Assembly (NCBI RefSeq): GCF_026212465.1
Contig: NC_080055.1
Location: 19,661,337-19,725,336, forward strand
Reading direction: 5' to 3'
DNA from: Amaranthus tricolor
Taxonomy: Eukaryota; Streptophyta; Magnoliopsida; Caryophyllales; Amaranthaceae
Length of the DNA stretch: 64,000 nt
A model generated the notes under the pieces. It did not search any database, was not told where the DNA came from, and saw only the letters and a program-made list of their open reading frames with translations. A program made the position numbers and the translations under genes. Position 1 is the first letter of the stretch; the number at the start of each line of letters is the position of its first letter. This document shows, one piece after another, positions 51,181 through 62,790 of this stretch.

Positions 51181-54100
51181 ATGTCAAGGGTATTGGAAGA
51201 ACATGATTACATAGGTTTATCAGAGGTTCCTTCACATGAACAAACCTCTGACAAACCCAAAAATTCAGCTTTTTGTGATCAGAAAAACAGCAAAAGTCTC
51301 AACTTTAAAGCTACTGAACTTAGGCTTGGATTACCAGGCTCTGAATCTGAATCTGATTCTGAATTCCCTAAAAGAGTTCTTCTTGCATATGATAATCAAG
51401 AAGTTCATGATGATCAAAATAATAAAAATAATGAAAATGGGTTTAATTTTAAAGTTTGTAAGATTAACAGTAATTTAGTTTCTGGGGCTAAAAGGGGTTT
51501 TTCTGATGCCATGAATAGAGGTTCAAATAACTGGGTTTTGTCTGAAAATGGTGGATCTCATTCTACTTCTTTGAAAAATGGTTGTAACGATGATAAGAAT
51601 TTGCAGAATTCCTCTGTTTCTGCTCAGGCTGCTTCTGTTCCTGCTTCTTCCAAGTAATTTTTCTTTATCCTTTTTTTCAGTTTCTTTATCATATTTATTT
51701 TCTTACCATGTTGTACAGAGTTGGCAAAATTTTCTCCTTCCTTAATCATTTTTTTGCATCTTATAAAATTTTCTTATGTAAGAAGATACTTCATATAAAT
51801 ATTCCACTTTAAACAAGTGATGGCTGAAATTGAAACTCTTAACCTCTTATCACGTTATTTTAATACATTTTAAAAAAAACAACTCAATAAAAAAAACTTA
51901 AAACTTAAGTTGCTCAGTATATATTAATATGACATCTTAAAGTTTGCAAAATTTTCTTTATCCTTTATCCATAATCTTCTCTTTTATAGAAGTATTATTA
52001 AAGTTTAAGTAGATAGTTATATTATAATACATACTATTATTATATATTGTATTCATTTTGATTAAGTCAACTAAAAAAAATTAAGTTTATGATTTTGACC
52101 CATCGTAATTTTATATTTTATTATTATAAAATTTTATTTACAAAGCTCCTCGTGATGAGGATATTATTCTGCTTTTCTTAAATTTTATTTACTGAATTAG
52201 GTACTTAAGTTAAATTTTATTTGTCATTTATCATATTGATCGGGTACCTTTTAATTTGATAAGAGCAAATTTTAAGTTACTAAAAGTATTCATGGAAAAG
52301 GGGTAATATTTATTTTATAAATGGAAAAGGGGTAATATTTATTTTATAAATGGAAAAGGGTAATTAGAGAGGAATTTTGTAGGAAAATTGAATAGTACTA
52401 GTAGATATCATCAGGTGAATTAAAGTACAAAAATTAACAAGCTATTAATTCTTGGTGATTTGCTGACTTGTGCCAATGAGAGACAGACACGTGTCATAGC
52501 TAGTCAATTAGTATTCCATACGAATAAGAATTGATTAGGCAGATAAGGTGGGAAAGATCACAATTCTTAAAATGAGAAAGTAGTTTGTAAGACTATCTAT
52601 ATTGGACCGATCTATGTTTATTTAGTGTATTAAATTGATTACTTACATTTTTAAAGTAATTAATTAGACATATAGACTAATTATATGAGTTCGTCACATA
52701 ATGAGACGGTCTCATACAAAATGAGCTCGGTGAGGATAATTACTCCTTCCATCCTTAGTCTTTGCTATGTCAACAAAAAAAGTCTCGCACGATTTTATTT
52801 AATGTTGCAAACTCAAATAAACGGATTGTTTTCATTAAATTGCTTGTCAGAGCTCCCATGGACATGAAGACTCAGACCATGTACAAACTGTGCACTACTC
52901 TGGTTGGTCAGCTAAATGTGTTTATGTGTGTGTGCGCGTGCGTGTAACAGGACACAGGTTGTAGGATGGCCACCAATCAGATCATTTCGGAAGAACTCGA
53001 TGGCTAGTAATGCACAAAAAAACAATGACAATAAAGACTCTAAGTCGGAATCAGAGTGCTTGTTTGTGAAAGTAAGTATGGATGGTGCCCCCTACCTACG
53101 CAAAATCAATCTCGGAACTTATGGAGGTTATGTTGAGCTCGCCTCAGCCCTCGAGAAGATGTTCTGTGGCTTCCGAATGGGTGTGATCTCTATGCATTAC
53201 TTTCATTTGCCACCTTAATATGATACTTTCTACAAAATATGTTTGATTTATTTTGGTGGAACACCGTTAAACAAAAATTCTAACGCCTTAATCCTAACAA
53301 TATAAGATCGGATAGGATGCCTATCTTGTTATGCTAATTGTTTTTTATCTTGATGACCTTTGATGTACCTGTTAGGCCATGACAATTCGTTACATAATCA
53401 TTTTGTGGGCCCACTCGTGGGACACACCCACGGGGCACTTGTGGGCTCGAGCCCACAAATCCTCGGGTAATTAGCGTTAACTTGCATACACACTTGATGA
53501 GGTTTACTCTTTCCCAAAACAATACGGTAATAAAAAGATTACCCACCAAGCATTATATGCAAGTCCACAACCCAATATTTTAGTGATGTGAGTTCTTCCT
53601 CACACGTAAAGAGTTACCCATCAAGCTCTAATGAGGTCATTGGAGCTTGATATTGTTGACTAATTATCCATGTCTTCATTGTCTTTTGGTTGATTTTTCA
53701 GATATTTATGATGATGTTCATTGCATTTTTCTACTTTACTGGTAAAAAGTTAACACAATTTAGCAACTTTTTTCCCTTTGAGTTGAACACTTTTCTATCC
53801 TTCCATCACTCTCAAGATGATTATTAGCTTTTCTGATTGACTTTGGTTTCATAATCCCCAACTATTAATAAAATCAGACTCATGGGCATTCTTGGCCCTA
53901 GGCAAGGTGGATAATTGCCTGGAGTCTAGAGCTAAAAAGGCGCCCAATGCTTTATTTGCAATTTATAGTTATTTTGCTAAACATCCATTTCTTTCAGTTG
54001 TTGCGAGTTCAACTCAACTCTTCTGACCATATTAGATCCATTAACTTGCTAGTCGTACTAAAGAACAAACCCGTATTCATGTCAAGTAGCTTATATAGTT

Positions 54101-54492
54101 TGCATGGTTACGTAGGTCAAGCGGATTTCACTAAGGGTAGATTGATTGACAAACTTTGCCATTCTGAATTTGTTCTCACCTATGAAGACAAGGATGCTGA
54201 CTGGATGCTAGTTGGCGATGTTCCTTGGAAGTAAGTAATTAGCTCATTGATCTTCATGTTACGTATGTTTGTTCGATATTGATAACGACATTAATTCATC
54301 TTGCAGCATGTTTAAGGACACTTGTAGAAGGCTGAGGATCATGAAGAGTTCCGATGCAGTCGGACTAGGTAACACTAAACATGAATTATATCCATCAAAC
54401 TCGATTATTTCCTTTCGAATATAAGTAAATATTGAAATGGATGAACACTTACCTTGTTTCCTCTTGCAGCAACAAGAGCTAGTGAGGAATAA
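51181..54492 (+). CDS. IAA: Aux/IAA auxin-response repressor (IAA8/9/27-like), 5 exons, 300 aa
   Basis: Short-lived nuclear repressor that binds ARF transcription factors and TOPLESS and is degraded through TIR1/AFB when auxin is present. Exons: 51181-51653, 52951-53180, 54116-54230, 54307-54368, 54470-54492; GT-AG, in phase, 903 nt. Domain I has the EAR-type ELRLGLPG (46-53). A basic KR before GFSDA (104-105) is the usual nuclear-localisation half. Domain II degron [14 protein letters not shown] is at 160-173. The PB1 domain (III/IV) starts [19 protein letters not shown] (about 194) and includes [16 protein letters not shown], the acidic OPCA motif. The acceptor of exon 3 (54115/54116) was chosen because it gives [19 protein letters not shown], matching the family; an ORF extending further upstream is intron. 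A long N-terminus before domain I suggests the IAA8/9/27 group. No lesions. Confidence 0.94.
52291..52372. repeat. Short tandem repeat in Aux/IAA intron 1
   Basis: Unit of about 30 bases ('atggaaaaggggtaatattt' plus 'attttataa'), two full copies and part of a third. Confidence 0.9.
53181..54115 (+). other. Aux/IAA intron 2 with an unidentified repeat
   Basis: Contains 'gggcccactcgtgggacac', a short palindrome-rich stretch (53404-53450), and two related blocks with 'gagttaccca(t/c)caagc'-like words (about 53540 and 53610). An antisense ORF across it has no family resemblance. Confidence 0.4.
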
Positions 54493-55346
54493 GTTCCGAC
54501 AGAATTTACAACTATCTTTCCGCTGGAACATTCTCGTGTAGCTCGAGATAAGCCAGTTCACAGACACCGTATCTTTGAATTGCGACAAGTAAAAGTCGAA
54601 GAATGTATGTTATGTACAGAAGACAACCGAAGCATGTCATCTTGATTGTCTTTGCTGAATAGTTGAGCTGAGTAGCCCTCGGCAGTTATGGTACTAGATT
54701 GTTAAAAGTTTGCTTAAAAACTCATCGTGTATTAAAGACCCTTTTATGTTCTCGTTCTAGTTTGTAAACTCCTGACTTTATGTTTGAAGTATGTTCTTGT
54801 TTATGACTTTCGAGATTTATGTTTTCTTTCCCGTGCTATTCCAATGTATATAGATTGGCTCGAGTTCTAAGAACTTGAGTCTTAAGTTCTCGTTTTTGAA
54901 AATGTGATCAGTAAGTTAGCAATAAAATGAAGGGTTAAGTCGATAGAAGTGAAACAAAGACGGAATGCAATGCATTGAAACGTCCCACATAGTATTCAAA
55001 TTAGGGTAAGATGTCATGAAAGGGTATTGAGTTGAAAATGAGAAACAGGAACACAACACAAGTTTGATTGGTTAGTTTGAGACTTTGTTGTCGAGTTCAT
55101 AATGAAATGTCTTCCGATAGGCATAGTTTCATATGAACATTATTCTCGTTAATTTGTAGAGCAATGCGCTCAAGTAAACAACTTGACGACAAAATGTTAC
55201 AAACATAAAAAAGATAACGAGAACCAAAAACGCGGATATTATTTAAAACAGAAAGGAGAAATCCATTCTCTAAATAGTTTGAAATTGCAAGAGTGAACAA
55301 TGTGTAACAACATAAATAAATGTTCAAGATTAGAGGTTTTTTTTAT
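54493..55346. other. Aux/IAA 3' flank, no gene seen
   Basis: 54493-54850 is the probable 3' UTR. The rest shows no coding signal. Confidence 0.5.
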
Positions 55347-56862
55347 TGTTAGAGCAAGAGCCAAATCACCCGGAGGTAAATTTGGTCACATTATAGTTCA
55401 TTCTTTAACATGCACTTATTTATATGGTTGACTGTGTTTTGTTCATAAAAACCTTGATCTTATTTTGCTTGTGTGTGTATATTATAATTATTTACCTTCT
55501 TTTACACCTTTTCGCATCATTTGAGGGTTTAAGATCCTTTTCTTTTAATTGAAATCAAAGGTTTGGTTGTTTTCTAGGGGTATTGAGTGAGAAAACACTT
55601 AAAGTTTGGTAGAGGAGAGATGGTAGAAGTGAATGTGTATAGAAGGCTTGTTGAAGCTATTGGGGTTTATTGAAATCTTTGGTGAGAGAAAATCAATAGG
55701 TATACAAAAGATGGAGACTTTGTTAATGAATTATCAAGAGAGAAATATTGCTTGTTAACAATGGTGGAAGAGCAAAGACTAGAGCTAATAACTTTGTTAT
55801 TGAAGGCTGAAAAATCTAGCAAAAGCTACCAAGTGTACTAGCAATGGTGATGAAATATCATCTATGAAGGGTGGTAAGATTATTGATAAGAGTCCATCTA
55901 TGAAAGATGGAAAAGCAATTGAGAAAATCCCATCTAATAAAGGCATCCATGAGAAAAATGGTGTTAAGGGGCACAAGTGGGATATGGAGATGAAGTGTGC
56001 TATCATTGCCACAAAGAGAGGCCATATCTAATACACTTGCAACAAATAGAAGAAAGACCTTCTAAACTTAAAGCTTTTAAAGGAGATGAGGAATCTAACT
56101 ATGAAGGTTAGTAATGGAGAGAATCTCAAATGGAAGAAGAGAGAAGTTCTATTTGAGAAGGTGAAAAAGGTAACAACTTTGAAGAAATGAGTTGCAAAGA
56201 AGGGTGAGCTCCTAAACAATGAAGATGAGGGTTAAATGACGACGGCCAAATCTTATATTGATGATGGTCATGGGCTAATAGCCAAGCATAATGATGATGG
56301 AGATTGTGTGTTTGATTTCGTACATTCATATTGTATTTTAATAGACAAATAGTTGTTTATTAGAGTGGTGGCTTGTGAACATAAGATGTGACTTTGCCTA
56401 GTGGTGAGAAATTGAGGTTGAGGTCACCAGAGGCGAACATTTGAAATTCACAATAGCATAGTGAAAAAGCTTAAGAGTGAGAGATACATACCTAAGATGA
56501 TGAGGAATTTAATCTCATCGAGGAGATTGGAGATGAAGGGATACACAAGGAAGAACTTCAAGTGATGGAGTCTTGAAGGTGGCTAAAGGGTGGTTAGTGC
56601 ACTTAAAGGTGTAATGAGCAACAATGGCTATGTATTGCTAATGACTAGAGGCTTACATCATGTTGAGAGGGGTGCAAGACACATGTCAACAAGAAGGGTT
56701 ACATGTGTTGATTGTGACTACCAAGATAAGCGGTGCACGAAGAAATGTGAAGATGAGTTTAGTCTTGAACAAAAGACAAGAGCCAGATGAGTAGGGGTGA
56801 TACTTGATGATGGAGGTAGATTAGGTCTTGAGGGGCAGATTGTTAGAACAAAAGCCAAATTC
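55347..56862 (+). mobile_element. Gutted Ty1-copia element with two LTR starts
   Basis: LTR starts TGTTAGAGCAAGAGCCAAAT at 55347 and TGTTAGAACAAAAGCCAAAT at 56841; the second follows a polypurine-like 'gaggggcagat'. Similarity between the two ends after about 20 bases. Between them are degraded gag (zinc-knuckle-like CYHCHKERPYLIHL near 56000, lacking the final Cys) and a pre-integrase relic near 56480-56560 (ERYIPKMMRNLISSRRLEMK; family YVPxLxRNLISLGxLxxKG). Pol is otherwise absent, and the 3' LTR is cut short. Confidence 0.7.
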
Positions 56863-57867
56863 TGTTTATTTCACGAATTTCCTAAACTAAAAATAAGTAA
56901 TTTGACACAAAAATTTAAGTAAACTAATATTTAAAACTCCATATTTTGTGAATTTTACTATATTATACCTTTTAAGCGTTCGAAACCGTCTTTATCAATC
57001 ATTCAAGAAATTAAGGACTATTAATATTTGATGATCTCAATGCCATAAAGATGATTCCACCTATAGTCGAGGTTGAGGGTAGAAAGTACACAACTTTACC
57101 CCTATTATACCCTTGTTAATGATAACAAAGAAATTGTATTACATAATTTATTTCATGGTCTCAAAATGCATATATTGTTTTTCTAAAAAATATTCCTTTG
57201 TGAAGCAGATTAATGACCAATGACAATTCAATTTGATAGGTTAAATCAGTATGATACTGGCAACATACTCCCTATATTTATAAATTTAGTGATATGGTTA
57301 TATTCATATTTGCAGATAGACGGATAGACTAGCATTCTTTGCCTATATCACCCACAAATGCAATCTGTATCTTCATCTCATCTATACAGCAGAACAGACT
57401 AGCAGGTAATGTTGCAAACAAAGTTATTTCTGTAGTCATAGTCATAGTCAACAATCTAGTATTCCGCCCAAATCAGGGTTCGGACCGGGATGAAGATAGC
57501 GGACATATCATACCTGTGCACCCTATAAGGAGTTATTTCCGTGAAGAATATAAATATACATAAATGCCTCAGAAATACCTTTACAAAAAAGGTTTTTCAT
57601 GTTTTCCTCCAACTAAAAATACAATTTGAAGATGTATTGTCATTGACTCTAGTCTCTACATCAGACTTCTCTCCATAAGACCAGTATTGTTGGAACATGA
57701 GCTATAAGATGATTACAAAATACAAAGGCATTAAAACCAAAACAAAAACTGCCTTTAAAATGATATAACAAACCTGAAACTTGATAGAATTAAGTCCCAC
57801 CAATCTGAAGAGGTTAATCCATGATTTTCTCCATTATGCTACGATTTAATAAGTTATTTTCTACGCT
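56863..57867. other. Intergenic and 3' flank of the EF-Ts polyprotein gene
   Basis: No gene seen. A half-MITE start 'actccctatatttataaattt' lies near 57268. 57500-57867 probably includes the 3' UTR of the minus-strand gene. Confidence 0.5.
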
Positions 57868-60800
57868 TCATGCTTCAGATTGTTCGGTGTTTGAGCTTTC
57901 GGTTTTCTCACCGAGGGTAAATCGAGTAAACCTCCGAACTTTAATGTTCTCCCCTAGTGCAGCAACAGTTTGTTTGACTAGGTCCTTCACTAGGAGCTTG
58001 TCGTCTTTAATGAAGGGTTGCTCCAAAAGAGCGAGTTCTCCAAGTCTCTTTGAAATTCTTCCTTCGACGATTTTCTCCCTGATATTCTCGGGCTTTGACA
58101 AAATGTCTTCTCTCTGCATCTCGATCTCTTTTTCCTTGCTCACGATACTTTCAGGTATATCCTCAATGGATACGTAATCAACTTGTGGGCAAGCGGCAAC
58201 TTGCATAGCTAAGTCATCCACCAATTCCTTGAAATTTTCACTTCTACCCACAAAGTCAGTTTCACAGTTAACTTCAATAAGCACCCCAATGCGAGCATCG
58301 TGAATGTAGGACCCGATTCTCCCCTCGGCTGCAAGTCGGCTCGACTTCTTTTCTGCGCTGGATAGACCCTTCTTTCTAAGATACTCTTGAGCTTTCTCGA
58401 GGTCCCCTCCAGTTTCAGCAAGTGCCTTTTTGCAATCCATCATGCCTGCTCCTGTTTCTTCACGTAGTTGTTTAACTAAGGCAGCGGAAACAGCTACTGT
58501 TGGTGCCCTGCATAAGCCATTGAAGACCATGAGATAACTAGAAGTTGCATACAAGATTACAAGTTAACAGATGTGATTGCCGTTGATCAGTCACAAAAGC
58601 ATAACTGAACTCTTTTTCCTGATTGTAGAATATATTGATCATTAACTTCATGTAAGATCCCTAAAATCTCAATTTGTGAATAATGTTCTCTTATCTTCCA
58701 TATAACTTCCTTAGGACTTGGGAGATATGAAACCAATTTTATCTGATCCTAAAATAAAAAGGTTTACTCTCGTTATAGAGAATAAAGAAAGGATGAAACA
58801 GTATGTTTGCACCTAAACATAAAGAAAAGATGAAACAATATGTTTGCATCCTAATGGCTGGTTTGATTGTTGATACTAAATGGTGGTAATGAAAATGATT
58901 TGTAGTGTAATTTTTCATAAAATATATCATGTCATTCTCACAGTGAAACTTCAATCACAAAAAGTTTTTGTTCACAATTTTCCATTACCATCTAATATCA
59001 CTTCTTTAAATAATAATGCATTTCATAGCAAATGGGCATTACCATTAAAATTGGTAACGGATTTACCAATTAGAATTATAATACTTTTTCATCACCATTC
59101 ACACCATTTAATACAGACAACCAAACAGGCCACAGTGGCATTGCAGCTATGCTAGACAACACTAACATCAAATACAAATTGAACCTGAATATTTTCAAGG
59201 AAAATTCAATGTTCAATGGGAAATAAATATCATTTTGATTAGAACATGTATTTAGTTGTGGTCGTTGTTCATCAGAGGCCTTCAAACAAGGAAAATTCAA
59301 CGTTCAATGGGAAATAAAGAAGGCTAGATGCTGCAGTGAACGCTTGCAGGGAGCAAAAGAAGCCAGTAAACCAAAGCCCTCCAGTATCTAATGCATATTA
59401 TTTGTTACATCAATAGACAGACAATACACCACACACAAAGAGCCATTGAATGTACTTTCTACATCCACAATAGATAGTCAAATACAATGTTAGGATGATC
59501 TACTTTCTAAATTGGCAGGCCATTATTGTTTGGATTTCATGATTTTCCACTGCTATATAGGGTCTCTTTGTAACATCGTGATTTATAACGCATCCTTAGT
59601 TAAAATTAGTTGGGAGGGAGACAAGACAACTCATTTTTATGTTACTTGGACTCGGAAGTGATGTTGGATACTGGTACGTGTCCAAGTGTAGAATACGTTT
59701 AAATATTCAATTTTACGCCTAAAATGAAATGTCTAAGTGTCATACCAATGTCTGAGGATCACGGACACGGGTATGAAGCAAAATGAAAAGTCCGAGTAAC
59801 ATGTCTGATTTAGGACAAAGATTACCAAATAGAAGCTAACAAGAGGAATTTAATGGCAACAACTTACTTCTCAACTGGTTTTGCCGTTTCACCAGCAGCA
59901 ACTTGCTCTTTTTCTGGCGCAGGAGCAGCTTTTGCTGCAGTCTGGGCAGCTACCTCAGCTGCAAAATTTTCGGATTTCTTCTCCAATCCCTCACCAAGAT
60001 TGTACCTCACGAACCTGTTCACTTTAATATTTTCACCAATTGTTGCAATAGTCTGCTTCACCCAGTCTTTAACAGCCACCTTATCATCCTTGATGTATGG
60101 CTGCTCGAGTAAAGCCAAATCTCCAAGCCTCTTGTTAACCCTCCCTTCAACAATTTTTGCGCGGATTTGCTCAGGTTTTGATAAAAGATCTTCCTTTTGC
60201 ATCTCAATTTCTGTTTCTTTATCCACAATTTCTTTTGGAACATCATCGGTAGAAAGATATTCTACTTGAGGGCATGCAGCAACTTGCATGGCTAGGTCAT
60301 CAACAAGCTCCCGGAAAATCTCACCTCGAGCAACAAAATCGGTCTCACAGTTCACCTCAATTAGAATACCGATCCTGCTGTCATGAATATAGGCACCAAT
60401 TCTCCCCTCAGCGGTAGTTCTGCTAGCTTTCTTATCGGCACTCGCTAGTCCTTTCTTTCTGAGATACTCCTGTGCCTTAACAATGTCACCTCCCGTCTCG
60501 GATAGAGCCTTTTTGCAATCCATCATCCCTGCTCCTGTTTCGTCTCGTAACTGTTTTACAAGAGCGGGGGATATAGTTGCTGCATTTATGAATAAGGAGC
60601 ATTAGGAAAATGTGAAGTTGTTTACTCATAAGGAAAAAAAGAAAATGATGCAGAAATGAGATGACAAATTGACAATCAAAAGAGCAAATATGAGCAATTG
60701 TACATGATGAAAAATCGCTGGAAGATGAAGTTTGATATATTACTTATCTGGCTTCAGAAAGGCCAAAAGAGTAACATTAACACAAGAATATATTTTTGAA

Positions 60801-62790
60801 AAAGAAAAAAAAACCCAGCACTTAGTGACTTCAGTCAATTCAAAGCTTCAGAAGATTGTCACCAGAGTAATTTAAGTTCAAAAGCAAGAGGTGTTCAAAA
60901 CAAACTCGAGTCAACCCGACCCGAAACACCTGACCCAAAGTTAACCTGATGACCCGAATGAACACCTCTAATCAAAGTATAAATCATTTTGCTATGAAAT
61001 GCTGTTATACAAATACAATGCATACTTCTAAGCTCAAAAGGTCTTAATAATGTTCCCTATCCTTTTTAATACCCAGCAAACTTTAACTCATTAGAAACAA
61101 ACAGAAGGGAAATTTTAGCCAATTTTCTAAAATGGCCACTTTATAAACACAAAGAACCACCATTACCATGATACTACAGACCTTTAGAGGTGCTTCCTTG
61201 AGGAGATGATCCATTTTCTCCTGCAGTTGAGCCGTTGATACTCCCATTTCCCTCAGGAGTAGTCTCTACACTAGCTTGAGTTTCTGCTACCACTTCTTGG
61301 CTAGGAGGAGACGCCTCGCTTTTCACCTCTTCATTTTCAATTGAAGATTCAGGGGGCATTGGTGTTGCAACCTCCTCTTCTGCACTTGAAGCACTGACAT
61401 TCTGATCTCCCTCAGGAGCGGATGCCTCCACTTTGGCTTCATCAACGGGAATTTCCACTGGTGAATCCTCTTCTACATCAAGAGTCTCAGTTTGAGTTTC
61501 GGTAGATACATCGTTCACTGTAGTTGCATCAACAGATACATCTTCTGCCATAGTTGTTTCAGGAGGTGCATCTTCTTCTACAGTTGTTTCAACAGGTGCA
61601 TCTTCTGCCGTAGTTGTTTCAGCACGTGCATCTTCTACTGTAGTTGTTTCAGCAGATACATCTGATGTTGTTATCTCAGCGGACACTTCTTCCTCGGCCT
61701 TTTCTCTGACATCCAAAAATGCAGCAATATCCTTGTTTCTACGGAAAGCCATGACAAAAGGGTTGGTTGCTGTATGAACAACGCCCTGGTTCAATGTCGT
61801 ATCTACCGTTTGCTTATCTTCATCTTTCTTCATGGTTAAAGTAACCGTGCCTCTTGTAATACGCAACACACGGACATTAACTTCTTGTCCGACCTCTAAT
61901 GATGTATTTCCCATAACGTTCGCAAAACCATCATCCGGTTCCTCTGAAGTAGGCAAGAAACCTTCCTCACCCTCAGGAAGAGATATAAAAGCACCAGAGC
62001 GTGCTAAATTTTTTACGGTGCCCACAAGATCCTGACCTAAGACAAACTTGGTTTTCTTAACTTCACCCCTCTTCTGAGAACTTTTATTCAGGCCACCTCG
62101 TCTAGGTGCTCTAGATTTTTCGCCACTCCCATCTTTCTTTGGCTGAGGCTTATTGCTGCTATCATCATCACGCATTGAAAGGGATATCCTCCCAGTCTCA
62201 TCATTCACTTCAACTAATCTCACCTTAACCTCTTGGCCTACGGAAACCACATCATTTACATCCTTTACAAAGCTATCACTTAACATGGAAACGTGCACCA
62301 AACCATCTGTGAAAGCTCCAAAATCGACAAAAGCACCAAAAGGAAGTATCGACCTTACTTTCCCGGTAAACATGGCCCCAGGTACTAACTCCTCTTTCTT
62401 AACAGGTGGCATCTCACTCTTCCTACCTTGCCTTCGCTTGGCTTGAGAAGGAGCAGCACTCACATCAGCTTTAGCAGAAGGTTCCTCGTTCGTCTCACCT
62501 TCTCCAGGTCCAGCAGATGCTTCATCTGCAACCGATGAGCCTTGTTCCTCTACTGCTACATCTGTCCCTGCGGCTGATAATCTTTGGATTCTCGAGCACC
62601 CATTTCTCAATCGATGGAAAACCGCGGTACTATGTGGAAAAGCTACGAAAAATTTCTGGGAGGATAATAACAATCTCGTCGGGTTTCCAGAAGAATTGTA
62701 TCTGGTAATCCATTTGCCCTTCCTTGTTGTAAAGACATTTCCATGAGTAAACGAAATATTGCTCACCGAACAAGGAATTACAGGCGTCAT
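57868..62790 (-). CDS. PETs: Chloroplast PETs polyprotein: two S1 domains (PSRP-7) plus two EF-Ts domains, 986 aa
   Basis: Nuclear gene for the plastid translation polyprotein (Arabidopsis EMB2726; Chlamydomonas PETs). EF-Ts recharges EF-Tu with GTP; the S1 part is the plastid ribosomal protein PSRP-7. Exons: 62790-61182, 60579-59868, 58507-57868; GT-AG, 2961 nt. Residues 1-70 are Ser/Arg-rich, a likely plastid transit peptide. S1 domains lie at about 136-208 ([20 protein letters not shown]) and 249-322 ([20 protein letters not shown]). An acidic Thr/Glu region with repeated AETTT-EDA-like units spans about 375-530. EF-Ts 1 is at about 537-745 and EF-Ts 2 at about 777-986, each with [12 protein letters not shown] and the NCETDFV(A/G)R signature. 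The two EF-Ts copies are highly similar, an internal duplication. The Met at 62790 starts a protein of family-like length. A 5' UTR intron is suggested (acceptor at 62842, donor near 63885). Confidence 0.95.
58508..59867 (-). other. EF-Ts polyprotein intron 2, with a MITE
   Basis: 1360 bases. Contains a unit with inverted ends at 58856-59131 ('ggctggtttgattgt' / reverse of 'acaaccaaacaggcc') and two small tandem or near-tandem duplications: 58784-58852 ('gatgaaaca(g/a)tatgtttgca') and 59197 / 59287 ('caaggaaaattcaa'). Confidence 0.6.
58856..59131. mobile_element. MITE in EF-Ts polyprotein intron 2
   Basis: Terminal inverted repeats GGCTGGTTTGATTGT and, in reverse from the right, GGCCTGTTTGGTTGT, extended by 'taaatggtg' in both arms. 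Non-coding, AT-rich. The GGNCTGTTTGGTTG terminus is frequent in plant MITEs. Target duplication unclear. Confidence 0.65.
60895..60972. mobile_element. Tiny hAT-type MITE in EF-Ts polyprotein intron 1
   Basis: About 78 bases with perfect 11-bp inverted ends AGAGGTGTTCA / TGAACACCTCT and interior 'cgacccgaaacacctgaccc', the usual make-up of short plant hAT derivatives. No clear 8-bp duplication. Confidence 0.6.

Noticed and set aside
53947..54115. Upstream extension of Aux/IAA exon 3 as an open frame
   Set aside because: The frame is open but does not continue the PB1 domain; the acceptor at 54115 restores both phase and family sequence.
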